Assembly (NCBI GenBank): GCA_015501585.1
Contig: JADNRY010000110.1
Coordinates: 124,001 to 188,000, forward strand
Direction: 5' to 3'
Origin: Rhodocollybia butyracea
Taxonomy: Eukaryota > Basidiomycota > Agaricomycetes > Agaricales > Omphalotaceae
DNA length: 64,000 nucleotides
In this document: positions 20,519 to 32,630 of the stretch, piece after piece
How the letters are laid out: every line of letters starts with the position of its first letter
Position numbering within the stretch: position 1 is the stretch's first letter
Notes under the pieces: generated by a model
What the model saw: only the letters and a program-made list of their open reading frames with translations
Told to the model about the DNA's origin: nothing
The model's database searches: none
Translations under genes and position numbers: made by a program

Positions 20519-21710
20519 ATGGCCTATCTTTCTGAACCTCTGTCACCGTTGTCGTTTAGTATACTGTCCACCACTGGATTAGCACATCTCTTTTCTGCCG
20601 ATTCTGGGCCACTAGCTTCCAATAAGCCTTTCAGGTTAGAGATTTCTCTTCCACGCAACTCGAGCATGTTCTATAGTACTATATATCTGCCCTCTGACGA
20701 TACTTATAGAGATTCGAACATCACTGAACGCGTCTCGAACGAAAACATCCAAGTTGAAGATCAAAACACCTTGCTTAAAAACGCGACTGAGCCTTTGAAG
20801 TTGGAAAAGGTACCAGCGAAAGCACTTCCAGTCGACTACGTCGAAGCTGAAGAGGAGCAGTTGAGGGAAAACATCGACAAAACGTTGTCAAAGAACTTTT
20901 TGCAGTCACACGCGGATCTCGTGGCAGAGTGCTTCTCGACTGGACGGGCAAATTACTCCACCAGCTCTTGCCTCCCCACCGAAATTCCTAAAACTCTCGC
21001 GGCGCTCGTTCTTCTACTAAATTCAGCCATCGCCACAGCATCCGTGTCGTTCTCGATAGTACTTCCTTCATTGCTACGAACACTTCAGAATGATACTGCG
21101 ACTAAGACAGGACTTGCTTCTTTTCGGCATCTCGTTGCTATTCTTTCTGGTCATAAAATAATGTATAGGGCCTTTCAGGCTGTTCTTTCTCGTTGGTGCT
21201 TGAAGCAGATATATAGGAACGATACGGGTAAGTTGAAACACAACTTTTCAATAAAAATGTTCGAGCAGCTTACGAATGGTGATAGCCGCACTTGTTGCCC
21301 AAGAATCGCTGCTTCGATGTGTCGGACAGGTCGTTTTCGACATCAGAACCTCAATGGGACAACTTGCTCATCCAAATGAAGTTGATCTTTTTGCACGTTT
21401 CATTCAAGGTATCGGATCCTTCCCACATTCTTTGGTACCAGGACTCGTCAAAATAGTCGACTATTGCTCTGCCCTCTCAAGTTGTATAAAGACTACCCAG
21501 TCACAACCTACAGACGCGGAGATCTTCTTACCTGAAGCGGGAGATACGTTTGACTCAGAGGAGATGTTGGAGCTATCTCTTACCATCGACCCCGTTTGGG
21601 AAGGAAATCATCGTCGGGAAGTGATGTATGCCTGCGAATTGGGTTTACGAAAGGCGGGGAAGATACTGCTAAAGTCTGGTGTACAGTCGTGTCCAGCTCA
21701 AGCGCCATAG
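20519..21710 (+). CDS. hypothetical protein, two exons
   Basis: ATG at 20519. The first frame runs to about 21224 and then needs an intron (GTAAGT near 21225 to a GATAG acceptor near 21286) to enter the frame that ends at 21710. The spliced product is ~376 residues. The N-terminal third is acidic and polar, with a charged helix ('VEAEEEQLRENIDKTL'). The middle is helical and hydrophobic ('TLAALVLLLNSAIATASVSFSIVLPSLL'), followed by 'VAQESLLRCVGQVVFD'. No family recognised. It lies 260 bp downstream of the fuconate dehydratase on the same strand and converges with the Fic gene. The coding pattern across the intron is the main support. Confidence 0.55.
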
Positions 21711-21945
21711 CTCATTCGTGAATATGCTGAAACAAACAGTTTAGGCTTCAATGTCGACTCTGCTTTTGAAACCGCGTGTATAGCTCAAAGGATTAGGACG
21801 GGACGATAAACCGATTAACTCAAGTATTAAGTCGTATTACTGGGTCCCCACAGCTCCCGTATGCTTCATGGTGAATCAAACCTAAGATTTTACTGTACAA
21901 ATAAACATCGCGGAAGCTTGGTATATTTCGAAATCGCGCGCTGAC

Positions 21946-23729
21946 TCAATTCAAAGGAAACCAAGGTCCAACCGCCACATCGTCGGTCAAGAACTGGAGT
22001 CCGGTTAGATGAAGTTTAAAATGGGACAGCGACGTTAAAGTCCCCCGGTGTAAGACTTTCATAAGGTCTTCGTAATCTCCGTTGCGGTAAGATCGGGTCT
22101 GGAAAGGCAGATGCAGATCAGAACGATAGTTCTGTTACCAAAAGAAAATACGGACCACATTGAGATACCCATTGTAATTGATCTTTTCAGATAAACCAAT
22201 ACAAATCGGCGGTAGCCGACGAAGCAGAAGAGGAATGGAAGCAAGTATTCGCGAGAGCCTTCCATTACCATCCTTGGTTTCCAGTGAGAGAAAAGCTACC
22301 TAGTATAAGATGATCGTACCTCGAATGGATGAATAGTAACAAAGACGTGGCTGATCCAAGCAGCCACTGCGAAAGGATCAGAGTCATTCCTGTCTAACAA
22401 AACCTACATGAACAATTAGTCTTAACGCAGAAAAAGATAACATGAAGAGGTACAGTGCATTGCTTGCAAAATGTGGCAAGCTCAGTATCAACCGAGTCGC
22501 ATGGACAGAATTGAACCTTGAACGGACGGCCTTGGAAGGATCCTTGTACAGCAACGTTTACGCCAGACAGCTGTCGTGTTGCGCCGATAGTAACGTGGTG
22601 GAACCTGCCATCCCCATTCACGTCCAGGACACTGACGTGGCTGGAAGCCATCATCGTCTTATGCAGACGGCAGACCCACTCGGGAGTAATTATTACAGGT
22701 TTTGTTTTCACGAGTTCGAAAATTTCGTCTATCGCCTATAGCATGAAAGGGGTGATCAGAAGAAAAAAGAGTACAAAATGACTCCAGGACAGACGAACGT
22801 TGCGCGTGTCCTGAAGAATCAATAGGGCATCTTGACTCTTCACAATCCCAGAGATGATACTGGAATCTCCAAACTGTCCTGAAGTTGCTTCGCTAGAGAA
22901 GCCTGCTTGAACGAGCATGTTGGTTACCTGTTGAGAAACTGAGTGCACTATTTAGCCCCACAGCTATGATGCTCCGCACATATGGATCAAACTTGATAGT
23001 GCCCTCGATAACATTACTTTCCAAGCAGTGGAGATTGAGAAACTTGGACAAAGCTGACGAGTCCATGACACTCAGCTTTTCCCAAGTTTGACGGAAATCG
23101 TCGATGAACGCCTTGGGCATACGACAATAAGGGAAAGCGTCTTCAGAGGTTTTCGGGCGCCAGTGTTGGTTATGTGTCACGTTTTGTGTGGATTTATAGG
23201 CGGATACTGGATGAAAGGAGCAAGTCAGCGCACTAAACCAGTGAAGGCACTTTAATTGCGCACATATATGATTCGTCTCTCCCATTACATTGGCTCGAAA
23301 CTGAGATAACCACGCATCGTAGACTGGATCTTGAATCATGGATCCAAGCTAAGAGCGACCTGAGAAACTATAGATATATCGGTGAAAAGCTGACCTCGAC
23401 ATAAAGGTGAAGCGCCGTCATTTGAGAGCCTGGACCCCTAGTTGTAGAGCGCATGTCCGCTACGCGAAGCAGTAAGAATGGAAGACGATAGAGCTCGAGT
23501 AGGTCCTCCCAAATGCGGGCAGAAGCGGCACATTTAAGCTGATCTGTTGGTTGGACATGAAACGAATGTTGGAGTCGTGTAGCGTCTTCAGTGGTCAAAA
23601 CATTAGGTATATCCTGAAGCATCAAGATATAAGCTGGAGCTAGGTTGTAAGCTAACGACTGCATACCTTGACCAAGGGATCATCAAGGACTGGTCGTTCT
23701 GAGTTCACAAAGCAGTCCAGAAAATACAT
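21946..23729 (-). CDS. Fic-domain protein (putative AMPylase)
   Basis: A gene of eight or more exons running leftwards from ATG 23729 to the TGA at 21946-21948. The Fic core 'HPFE|DGNGR' is split by a 47-nt intron (22319-22273), leaving the complete HPFxDGNGR active site with catalytic His, phosphate-binding Asn and Arg. It is preceded by 'DPFAVAAWISHVFVTI' and followed by 'LSRILASIPLL'. Upstream, 'CLESNVIEGT' contains the S-x-x-x-E-G inhibitory helix motif seen in self-inhibited Fic proteins, here N-terminal to the core (class II arrangement). Expected activity: transfer of AMP from ATP to a hydroxyl side chain of a target protein, held off by the inhibitory Glu. No signal peptide or membrane helix. 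One intron near 23200 is uncertain because the frame stays open. Targets unknown. Confidence 0.85.
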
Positions 23730-25099
23730 GGTCAGTTGCTAAGGTCAAACAGCTGGCGTGGGCGCTAAGCCCCACCACGGAACACCGGCTGAACTTATTT
23801 TATTCGTCTGAGTGTACAGTTTTGTACATATGTACTTACTAAGTATATGTACCAGCAATCTCTTCCAATCCGGTACTTATAAGTATATGTACCTCGTCCA
23901 ATCCGTTGGTTTTCGGTACTGCTCGGCTTTTCGGCGTACGCGTTCTGATGCATATCACTTGGTGGAGAATTTAGGAATCGGGAAGCACAAGCGTAGGTCC
24001 GCTTGCAAATACTACTGTCGGTACTTGAAAGCTGATGGAAGAGAAAGAGAGTATGAAAGACGTTTTGATTCACATGACCGGCCGGCCAAAGCGGGCCAAA
24101 GAGTAAAATTTTAAACGTGCCGATAAGCGGCAAAAAATCAGGTGGGATCTATATAAAGGTACGATGTCGCTTCCACCATTCCCTCAGTTGCCCACTGGTC
24201 TTATCTCATATCCTTTGTTCCAGATTTGAATGGAATGATCTTGATCTTCGACCGTCTGCTTACCATGGGATGGGCCGTAAAAGTACAGGCTGTCAAAGCT
24301 CTTTACTCGAGCTGGGCCAAAACTGGGTCCTATTGTTTTTTTCTGGCCTTCGACCATCATATCATCAAGGCTCAACGCCGCTACCATCAACTATGTTGTT
24401 CTTTGTGCACATTGTTCTGGACCCATTTCCGTGTTTCGTGATATGATAGTTCAGTAATGCCGCAAATCTGTTGGTCGAAGAATCCCCCAAAAGGAATTTT
24501 TTCATCAGTTTCTCGGCGCTAGAGATGGCTGAAATATAATGTAACCGCTTGGCCTGGAGCTTCCTTCATTCCTTCCTTTCCCTTCTTTTTCTACCGCGAC
24601 ACCCTTTTCTCTCTCTTTCCTTCTCTTTCCGTTGCTGCTCTCCTCTGCTCTTGCTATCCTCTTCTCCATGACTCTCCCTTACTCTTCAACACTCTTCGCT
24701 TCCAGTCCTGCCTACCACCCTGCCCCTCTTGGATTACTCTGGAACGCACTACCTCAAACTCACCTTATACTCACCCACCGAGAGTCTTGGATGCAGCAGT
24801 TGGTCAGTTGATGCAATACATGTGTCCCCTCATCGCCCAATCATCGCCTCTGCGCCTTTGATAAGCGCCCTTGCCTAAGCGCCGGCAGCGCGCTCCCCCG
24901 ACGCCGCAGGCCCAGCTCGTGAGCGCCGTCTACACTTTGAGGGGAGACGATCGATATATTGTTGGTGCTTGTATGTTCGCTCAGTGCTTATCCACTCATT
25001 CCGTCTAAAAGATCATGCATAAAGTTCCATATCGTGCTCCATATCTGCATATTACAAGTCCATGTGGTACTGACCGCCTCCAAACTCTATGAAGACTTC
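23730..25099. other. intergenic with short repeated motif
   Basis: At 23815-23905 the motif AGTATATGTACC occurs twice in direct order about 50 bp apart, each followed by 'TCCAATCCG', beside a near-palindromic TGTACATATGTAC. These could be the end of an unrecognised mobile element. The stretch 24550-24950 is pyrimidine-rich and then GC-rich, without a credible gene. Confidence 0.4.
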
Positions 25100-25750
25100 C
25101 TAAAAATACAGTGACTGGCCCAACATCCATACAGAAACTGGAAATGACGTCCTTCCATGCTGGGATTATGTTGACGCCACACCCATTCCCCGACGCTCAG
25201 GTTGTACCGCTCTGGTTTCCTTCCTTCACCTCTTCTTCCACGTCTGGGAGAGGTATGGTTTGCACCACTGGCGCCGACGGCGTGGTAGGTGCAACTTGGT
25301 ACGATCTACAAATAACACAAATTCGAGTGCGAAATTGCAGACTTTATTTGTGGCTTACGAGTTTGACATGCTGCTAAATTTCTAGGTCAGTACGCCTCCT
25401 CGACTTCAAAAACGCAGAATGAGAACTCACTACGAAGTTTGTGGCGGAACTTCAGGAGGATTATGCATTGACTGTACCGCTTGGTACGATCTGAACGCAA
25501 TGTGAGTGCAAAAATTGCAAACATCATTTGTGGCTTACGAGCTTGGTGCGCTGCTCAATGCTTAGGTTAGTACACCTTCTTGACTTCGAAAACGCAGAAT
25601 TAGAACTCACCTTGAAGTTTGTGGCGAAACCCCAGGAAAATTATTCGTTGCCTCCGCCGGGTACGGCAGATAATAATGCACCTGGTTATTGTCGGTAAAC
25701 CGAACTTCCTTCTGGCTAGAGGCCGGGTTATTCGTGTTTGTAGAAGACAT
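25100..25750 (-). CDS. small gene with internally duplicated exon-intron block
   Basis: ATG at 25750, exon 1 to 25611. The start reads 'KEVRFTDNNQVHYYLPYPAEATNNFPGVSP', which resembles the N-terminal leader of agaricomycete DUF6699-type proteins, although the expected C-terminal domain is not found. After exon 1 the pattern intron (about 60 nt), 12-nt exon, intron (about 48 nt), exon is seen, and this whole block occurs twice: once left of 25611 and once left of about 25435. Both copies keep GT-AG ends, a branch-site-like CTAAC/CTGAC and the reading frame. The protein then continues 'SYQVAPTTPSAPVVQTIPLPDVEEEVKE' and stops nearby; the last exon is uncertain. Function unknown; possibly a truncated paralog. 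Confidence 0.45.
25294..25650. repeat. tandem direct repeat (~180 bp, two copies)
   Basis: 25294-25478 and 25479-25650 are imperfect direct copies. Both begin CTTGGTACGATCT and share 'TTTGTGGCTTACGAG' and 'AACGCAGAAT.AGAACTCAC'. They contain the duplicated exon-intron block of the gene on the opposite strand. Confidence 0.85.
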
Positions 25751-28700
25751 TTGGGTTGGATGAACGATGAAGAATCCGTGACAGTACTACCTGTCACACA
25801 TTTTATACCCCTCCCTAATTGGGTAGCTCAAGTTTGCAGTGCTTTTCATCACAAGGACTCGTCCAATATCCATTATTCCAAGGCTCTAACCCAGAATTTC
25901 TATCCACTCTAATGCTCAATAATTACTTGGTCCTTTATCGGTTCTACTCACTACCTCAAGATTATACGACCAGTTGCACTGGGTTCCATTTTGTAGATTT
26001 TTCCTCTATTTTCCCTCTTACTCTTGTCGCTATTTCTGCTCCGATTTCGTCTATGAATTCTTGGTCTCCAGGTTCTCTAAATCGATTCTAAGTTAATTAA
26101 CTATACCCCACTGATCCGGATTTTCCGGTGAGCAAGATTCGACTACCATGTATTCCAGGCCAATACCTCTTCGTGGACGTCCTGAGGGAACATAGTAATT
26201 GGTTGCTATCAAGCGGTGGGAAAAGGGAGAACACGCCGAACATTTTGCCAATATTTTCTGCGTTTTCCTTTAGGAACTCGCTCATAAATCGAAATCACAC
26301 CAAATTCTGTACCCTAAGATCGTTAGATTTACCTCCATAATTTTGTCTGTTCTTAATTTGGTCGATGCAACCCAAGGTTGCGTTTCTGAAATACAAGAAA
26401 AATATTCAACAAGCCCCTTTCTGTCCTTCCTGACATGAAATCATCTTCCAATGAGGATTTCTAGAAGGGCTTATAATGGTTTTGGGTACACTTATGGACA
26501 GGTTAGTCCCGCTGAGGTCCGAGACCTGTGCAAAGATGATTAGGAACGAACAGCCTTGTTGTGAAGCTTTAAAGGTGTTACATATCCCTGATTAGTTGAT
26601 TTCTCACAGCTTCGCAGCCGCTAAAGTTTGACTCCAGAAGCTTTCTCCCCTGGATGATGAATCCCGCCCTATCCGCGGTTGAGGCGAACACTCTGTATAG
26701 TATGTACCGCCCCCGAATCTGAAAGAAAAGATCGGGACACGTGTTTAAGTATATCTTGTGTCCTCGTGGTCGAAGAGTCAATGAGTTTTAGTCGGGACTT
26801 TACTCCCCGCCCCGCTACCCGCTCTGCAGTCTTCATTTTGAAACCGGAAATAATCGAGGAAGCGATGCGACTTGTTGAACCCTGGCAGTACGCTAAATGC
26901 TATGCTATTAGACTCTCTCCGGCGAAAACTCATATAACGTTGATGATGGACTCAGAATGATGTTAGTGTTAAAGATAAATGATGTTAAAAAAACCACAAA
27001 ATGATGAGTATTGGAACAAAAAGTTTTGAATTCAAATGACGTTGATAAAACTCGCTTTGACCATACCTTTTGTGGATAAGTATAATAACCTAATCGTTAA
27101 ACCCTCACATATTTATAGCGTTAGGCCTTCCTTTAAAAGCCAGTCGCACATTAAATTTATTCCAAAATACTTACCGCCCTTGCCTGAGATTGGTGGATAC
27201 TGCTGGTAGCCATGATACTTAGTATGAACCTCGTGTCATAAAATGTCATCCAACAACTACTTATGGTCCTGTCATTGATTGGAACTGCTTATTAGTATTT
27301 CTGCATCGCTTTCACCACGCTACACTGAAATCGTAATCTAGAAGCTCATCACAGACTAACCGCGCTAAGTGTTTTGTGAACGTGTGACGTTTTCAGCATT
27401 ATTTAATTGCGTTTTTTTTTTTGGTCTTTACAGCGCAGTATAAACGCCAAAGAAAATTTTGTATAATAGCATATATCTCAAAAACGGCGAGTTGCCAATC
27501 TTCCTCCTAGCATGTAGTCTCCCCTAGGCAGACTTGTTATACACTGAGATCCATACGGATATGTGTACCTAGCATGCATAAAGCAGAAATCGACGGTATT
27601 TTCAACAGTGTAGTAGTACAGAGCTATATACAAAACCGCTACTACTAAGACTACTTCAACTTCACACAAACTTGAATAGTCGTAGTATTCATCCAGCTGT
27701 TTACAGGTTTGGAGCTCAGTACAACTTTAATTTTGCGATCATTACTATTGTCACCAAGGAATATTCAATAATGAGATGCCATTGCTATAATTGGAGCCAG
27801 AAATTCAAGCAGGACTCATTGTAGAATGTGTCCTTCATGCTTAACCCCCAATCAACGCCCAATTAACGCCTCTATTTTTCATTGATGGGTGTTTTATGAC
27901 CATGAGTTGGTATGACAGGTACATAACGGTGGGTTATTATCCTTCAAACATATTCCATTTTTTCTATATTTAAAACGGCGAACTTGGGAGTAAGTATTTG
28001 GTAAGTCACGGTATCGCTTGAGTATCGCCCAATTATCAACCAATTATCCGCTCCTCCAAGTGGCCTGTCAAAGTTTTCATGTATATGTTCAAGGGCTTTC
28101 ATCATCTCGTTAAAGAACACATGTAGTATATAACTACTTACTATCACGACGAAAACAGTGGCAGTTTTTCATTCCTCGTTCGAGCGATGGTTGCAAGGCG
28201 CTAAGCATTATAGTAAGCGCCGAACTTGATCATCACGTTCCTGCCACACATCAAGAATACGCACTGCAAAGTACCCCTTGTGTATACGGATTGTGAAGCC
28301 GGGCTTACGACGGAAGGCTCCCGCGGTGAAGAATTTCAAGTTGAAGACGGAGCAATACAGCCTGGATTCAAAGTCTCGCCATGTGCTGGATGAGTTCGGT
28401 TATCTCCCGGCTCGATCACACGCTCAAACACAACTGCTATTATTATACTATATACAGATGATTTTAAGTCCAAGTCTCAGGGTACACCTGCCGCTCTAGA
28501 TACTCAACAGTTTCTAGTATCAGTAAGCTACTGTCTCTCTCTATATTCCGTTCTATCCCAAGTTCTAGTATCGGCCCAGCCTGAGATTCGCACGAATGCC
28601 AATACCTCTCTACTAGTCGTGACATCCTGAAGATAGCGTTCCACAAGTCAAAGTGCTCATTCTGATTACGACTACCACTATATCGAAACCGATACATGAA

Positions 28701-30056
28701 CTTTCTTCTTCTGTTATCATCACACTCGTTCAATCATGTTTCTGCAGCAAATTTGGCTGGTCTTATTCCTATCACGTAACACGTTCCTTGTCGGTGATTC
28801 TCTCTATTCCACAACCGCCTTGCGATATCCTATCTCACCACATCTTGATCTATCTACAATGACAAGAAACCGTTCGACGATAGAGGCTCTTTTCATTCTC
28901 CTCTTTGTTCCGCGGCCAACAATTACTGCGTTTCACATGATACATATTCTGATATACAGTCCTGCCAATAGGAGTCCTGTAAGTACAAAGTAAATATTGG
29001 CCACAAACTGCATTTCGTTAGCCCTTATATCATGATAGGATGCTAGCTTGGAGACTGATACATGAGTACAACATAGATGTTTCTGACTCTAGTATTTCCA
29101 GCCCCAAACTTGGGAGGAGCGCCTTCGCTTTTGAAGTGATGACACTTATATGGGCCCAAAAAAGGGCCTTTGCACGGAGCACTCATCTGAATAGCAGCCC
29201 AGGCTATTATTAGTCAGTGGGCGTGTTGATTAGCCTGCCTGACAGTCGGTTTTAGCGAATATATAGGACCCGCATGCCTTCAATTTTGATCGAGGAGGTT
29301 TGAGGTTTCAAGTGCACGCTCATGTGCGCTCATCGTCATTTCATCAACCACCACGTCCAATTCGTTCCTGCCTAGAAACGATTATAAGTTGAGCATCAAG
29401 ACTCAAAAATGAAATGTTTGATTCCAGAAAAGCCTGTGCAGTTTTGGATCCACTTGTGAGTCTGCAGATGGCTGACTGGGACACAGTATGGCAGAGTATG
29501 GCTCACACTCGGCACTGAATGGGACTGGTGCGTGGTTTAATTTCTCAGAGTGACATAAACTGTGATCAATTCTTCCGAATTGTTCATGGGACAAAAAAAA
29601 CAAAAAAACAAAACCTTCCCAGTAGTTTGCTCTGCAGCGGCTTTAATTATTTGCTCAACCATGAAGACATAGAAGACTGCTCACTAGGGCCCTCGCACTG
29701 CACATGAAAGTCAATTCAATTATTTTTGCCACTAGCGTCGCAATGGCACAGCTTACTATGTTCAGTCAGGTTATTTTGTCCAGAAGTTACCCTGTTGAGT
29801 ACTCGTTCTCCTTCAGGGTCTTTCCCGGAGAAGCGTATTCATCTCAACCGATAATTCACTGCGTCAACCGTATCGTTGATTCATCAGTCTCGCTTGGTCT
29901 TTCAAACACCAACATTTTGCGATGAAGCTGCACAGAAATTTCAAGTAGGTCTCGTGTACCTAATGTACTATTTTACGATGCTGGATGACTCTTCAGAGGT
30001 TTTAAAAACAAAGTTACTCTAGAGGGAGTGCTATCAGGTCTTCCAACAGTTTCTAC
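25751..30056. other. gene-poor, AT-rich stretch
   Basis: About 4.3 kb without a gene I can support. ORFs of 60-100 residues near 26679, 28278, 28464 and 28736 have no domain, signal peptide or convincing splice structure. An ORF at 29704 begins with a hydrophobic stretch but leads nowhere. No terminal repeats recognised. Confidence 0.5.
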
Positions 30057-30774
30057 ATGAACGTCACTAATCCCTACGCTCAGGCTGGATGGGCTGGTTC
30101 CAATGGGACCACCCCTCTTCCCTCACTATTTGGTGCTCTTCCTTTCCCCTCCCAACCCCCTGAATCCTCCATTCACCGATTCAAGTTCACCTCTTTTAAT
30201 CCCGACATCTTAAACTGTGTCCTATACGGACCTCAGTCACACGCATATTTTCGAGTCCTCAATAATACACCATCCCAAAACTTCACGATGTTTCAGAACC
30301 GTGAGGGCAAGAGCATCGCTGTCATCGAGTGGAGACAATCTCCTGGTGCTGTTGTGGAAATTCGGGATATTATTCGGAAACAGTTGGTTTCTTCGTGGCT
30401 TCCATTGTCGTCAGATCGAACGTAGGTTATCTGGATTTTTCTCCGTATGTCTACAGATAGGTTGAAAATCGTTACTTTCAGATACAGATTTATGAAAGCC
30501 CGCGACCGTACATTTGTATGGGTCCCTCAAAATCAATACGTTGGGGTGAGTTCTCTAGCTTCTCTTACCCTCCTATAGCCAGGCTTAACTAACCACCATC
30601 TTGAATGTTCAGCTGTATACTTACGGTACGACCAATCCCGAGTTATACGCCAAGCTCAGTCGAACGGAAGGATGTGTCACACTGGAAATCAGCTCTGTGG
30701 CAATACAGATAGGACTTTTTGAGTGTTGTGTCGTTGCGGTTGTGTTGCTACAGTCTGGACGATCTATTGATTAG
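30057..30774 (+). CDS. DUF6593-type protein
   Basis: Three exons: 30057-30421, 30482-30545, 30613-30774, joining in phase to ~196 residues. The N-terminus is Pro/Gly-rich and unstructured. The rest has the pattern I associate with the fungal DUF6593 fold: 'HRFKFTSFNPDILNCVLYGPQSHAYFRV', 'GKSIAVIEWRQSPGAVVEIRDI', 'RTFVWVPQ', 'YAKLSRTEGCVTLEI', and the C-terminal 'IQIGLFECCVVAVVLLQSGRSID', a conserved ending. No signal peptide. Length and order look complete. Function of the family is not known. Confidence 0.8.
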
Positions 30775-32630
30775 GCATGGTCCAGCGAACAATAACTATG
30801 TTATAGATGATTTACTTAGAAGCTCTTTCGCTTTTTATCTTGCTCTGTGTGTGACTTATAATTGTTACCATATCCCTTCACTTGAGATTAGCTTCACTTA
30901 GTCCACTAACGACACAAGACGCATCAACTGACTGCACTGTAGTGTTAGGATTGCTACATAACAGGCTAACAGCCGTGAATTTCGTGTAGTACAGGCTGAC
31001 TAGGTTCGGATCAAGCCCGCATCACTCGGCGTTCCTTTTTTGGAACTTGGTTGGTTGACCAAACAAACCTACTGCCAAGCATCTGGCAGTGCTACCTTGG
31101 TGTGACCACCCCCTTTCGAATTGATAAACTGTTAAATACTATTTATGACTGCGTAAGTATGCGAGTGATGTCCAGCAAAGTAGACTGGGAAGTCAGTGAA
31201 GTTCGAGGGATCTACGAAAGGTAAGAAAGAACCTTAGGGTTAAGGAAGTGTTCCATCAGATATTGCAAACATGGCGCCAATGAAAGTGAGACAGTCCTTC
31301 CGCGCTGTATTACTGTTGTCATGCGTTATCCTTGAATACACTGATTGTTGCTGAATTGCGATGATAATCAAGATATGGTGCTTATACTACTAGAAGAGGG
31401 TTCGAGATCTTGAATTGTCACTCCGGCTTATCTCAACATTTGTACAATTTAATCCTCATTCCATTCCTCTCGGTGAGGCCCAGCTATAGATATCACGAGT
31501 GGCTTCCACTTCTGGATCATACTACTAGGAGCTACCTACGGACGAGAATAGATAGTATGATAGCCATTCTCTGAGATCCGAAGTTATGGGGTTGCATTCA
31601 GGGAAAATACGGGTAAGCAGAGTATTGTTAACCGAAAAGATCTATTTTGGACATTGAACACCATTAAAGGCTTAGAGTGATGCTAGGGCTTCTTTTCATC
31701 TCTACTTCCCCAGACTTAAATTTGTTCAAATGGAGTGCCTTCAATGAAGAAAGCCTGAGGAGAGGGAATGAACCAGTTGTTCGCATACACTGAATCCGGA
31801 AAGTTGAGACGAAATATATAATATGCGAAAACGGCAGCGTCAAAGCGTTAAATATCAATTGTATAGAGTACTACTCCTCACGTGTTTCTTTGCCCCGTCG
31901 CAAGAAGCATGGGCAAATTTCTTCCTCTCGGGTCACAAGCACAGAGATGCCCGGCCTTGGAATCGAGCAACCTCTGTTCAGAGGATAGTGAGCCCGGTCC
32001 TCAATCGTTTTCCGCTAAAGCATTGGGACAGCTAGAGAAACCCGTCCTGTAAGGCCCCGTACACTGGTTATTGTTCTGACTGCGCACGCGCGAGTGTTGC
32101 CTTGTTCTTTTCTATCTACTCCTGTTGGAGAGGGCCGAGGGGTCCGCTGGTATACCCAAGGCTCGCTAGCTAGCGGTGAAGGTGGTAGTATTGGCTTTGG
32201 TTACCCTACGTACAGGCTAATCTAACGTACTTGCCATCACGTGGCTTGGCTCCAGTGGTGGACGGGTAGACGCGACGCGTTCTACCTGTTCCACTGTGCC
32301 AAGGGTAGCTTGCGGCTCTTCGTCACACAGTGACTTTAGAAGAAACGGAAACAATGAGAAGCCATCAACAATGCGAAAGCGCACAATAACATCAGTAGTA
32401 AACAAGAGAGGATCGCCATCATAGCCTTATATACCGTGAGATAAACCCATTGTCTTCTCAAAAATCCCAATTCGTCACGAGCACCACAGTTGATTAGATC
32501 CTGGATCTTAAGCTCAATCTTAAACTCGTACTCTTGCTACCTCTTCGTTGATCAACCACCGCCACGAGATTTCGAATTCCATTCCTATTACCATATTTTC
32601 GTTCATTCATCCTTCGTCCATCTTCAAGCA
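30775..32630. other. intergenic, nothing recognised
   Basis: Short ORFs near 31664, 31823 and 32217 have no recognisable features. The last 150 bp should contain the promoter of the next gene. Confidence 0.45.

Noticed and set aside
29704..29925. Plus-strand ORF starting with a hydrophobic stretch, possible secreted protein
   Set aside because: No cleavage site pattern, no domain, and no splice connection to the DUF6593-type gene that starts at 30057.
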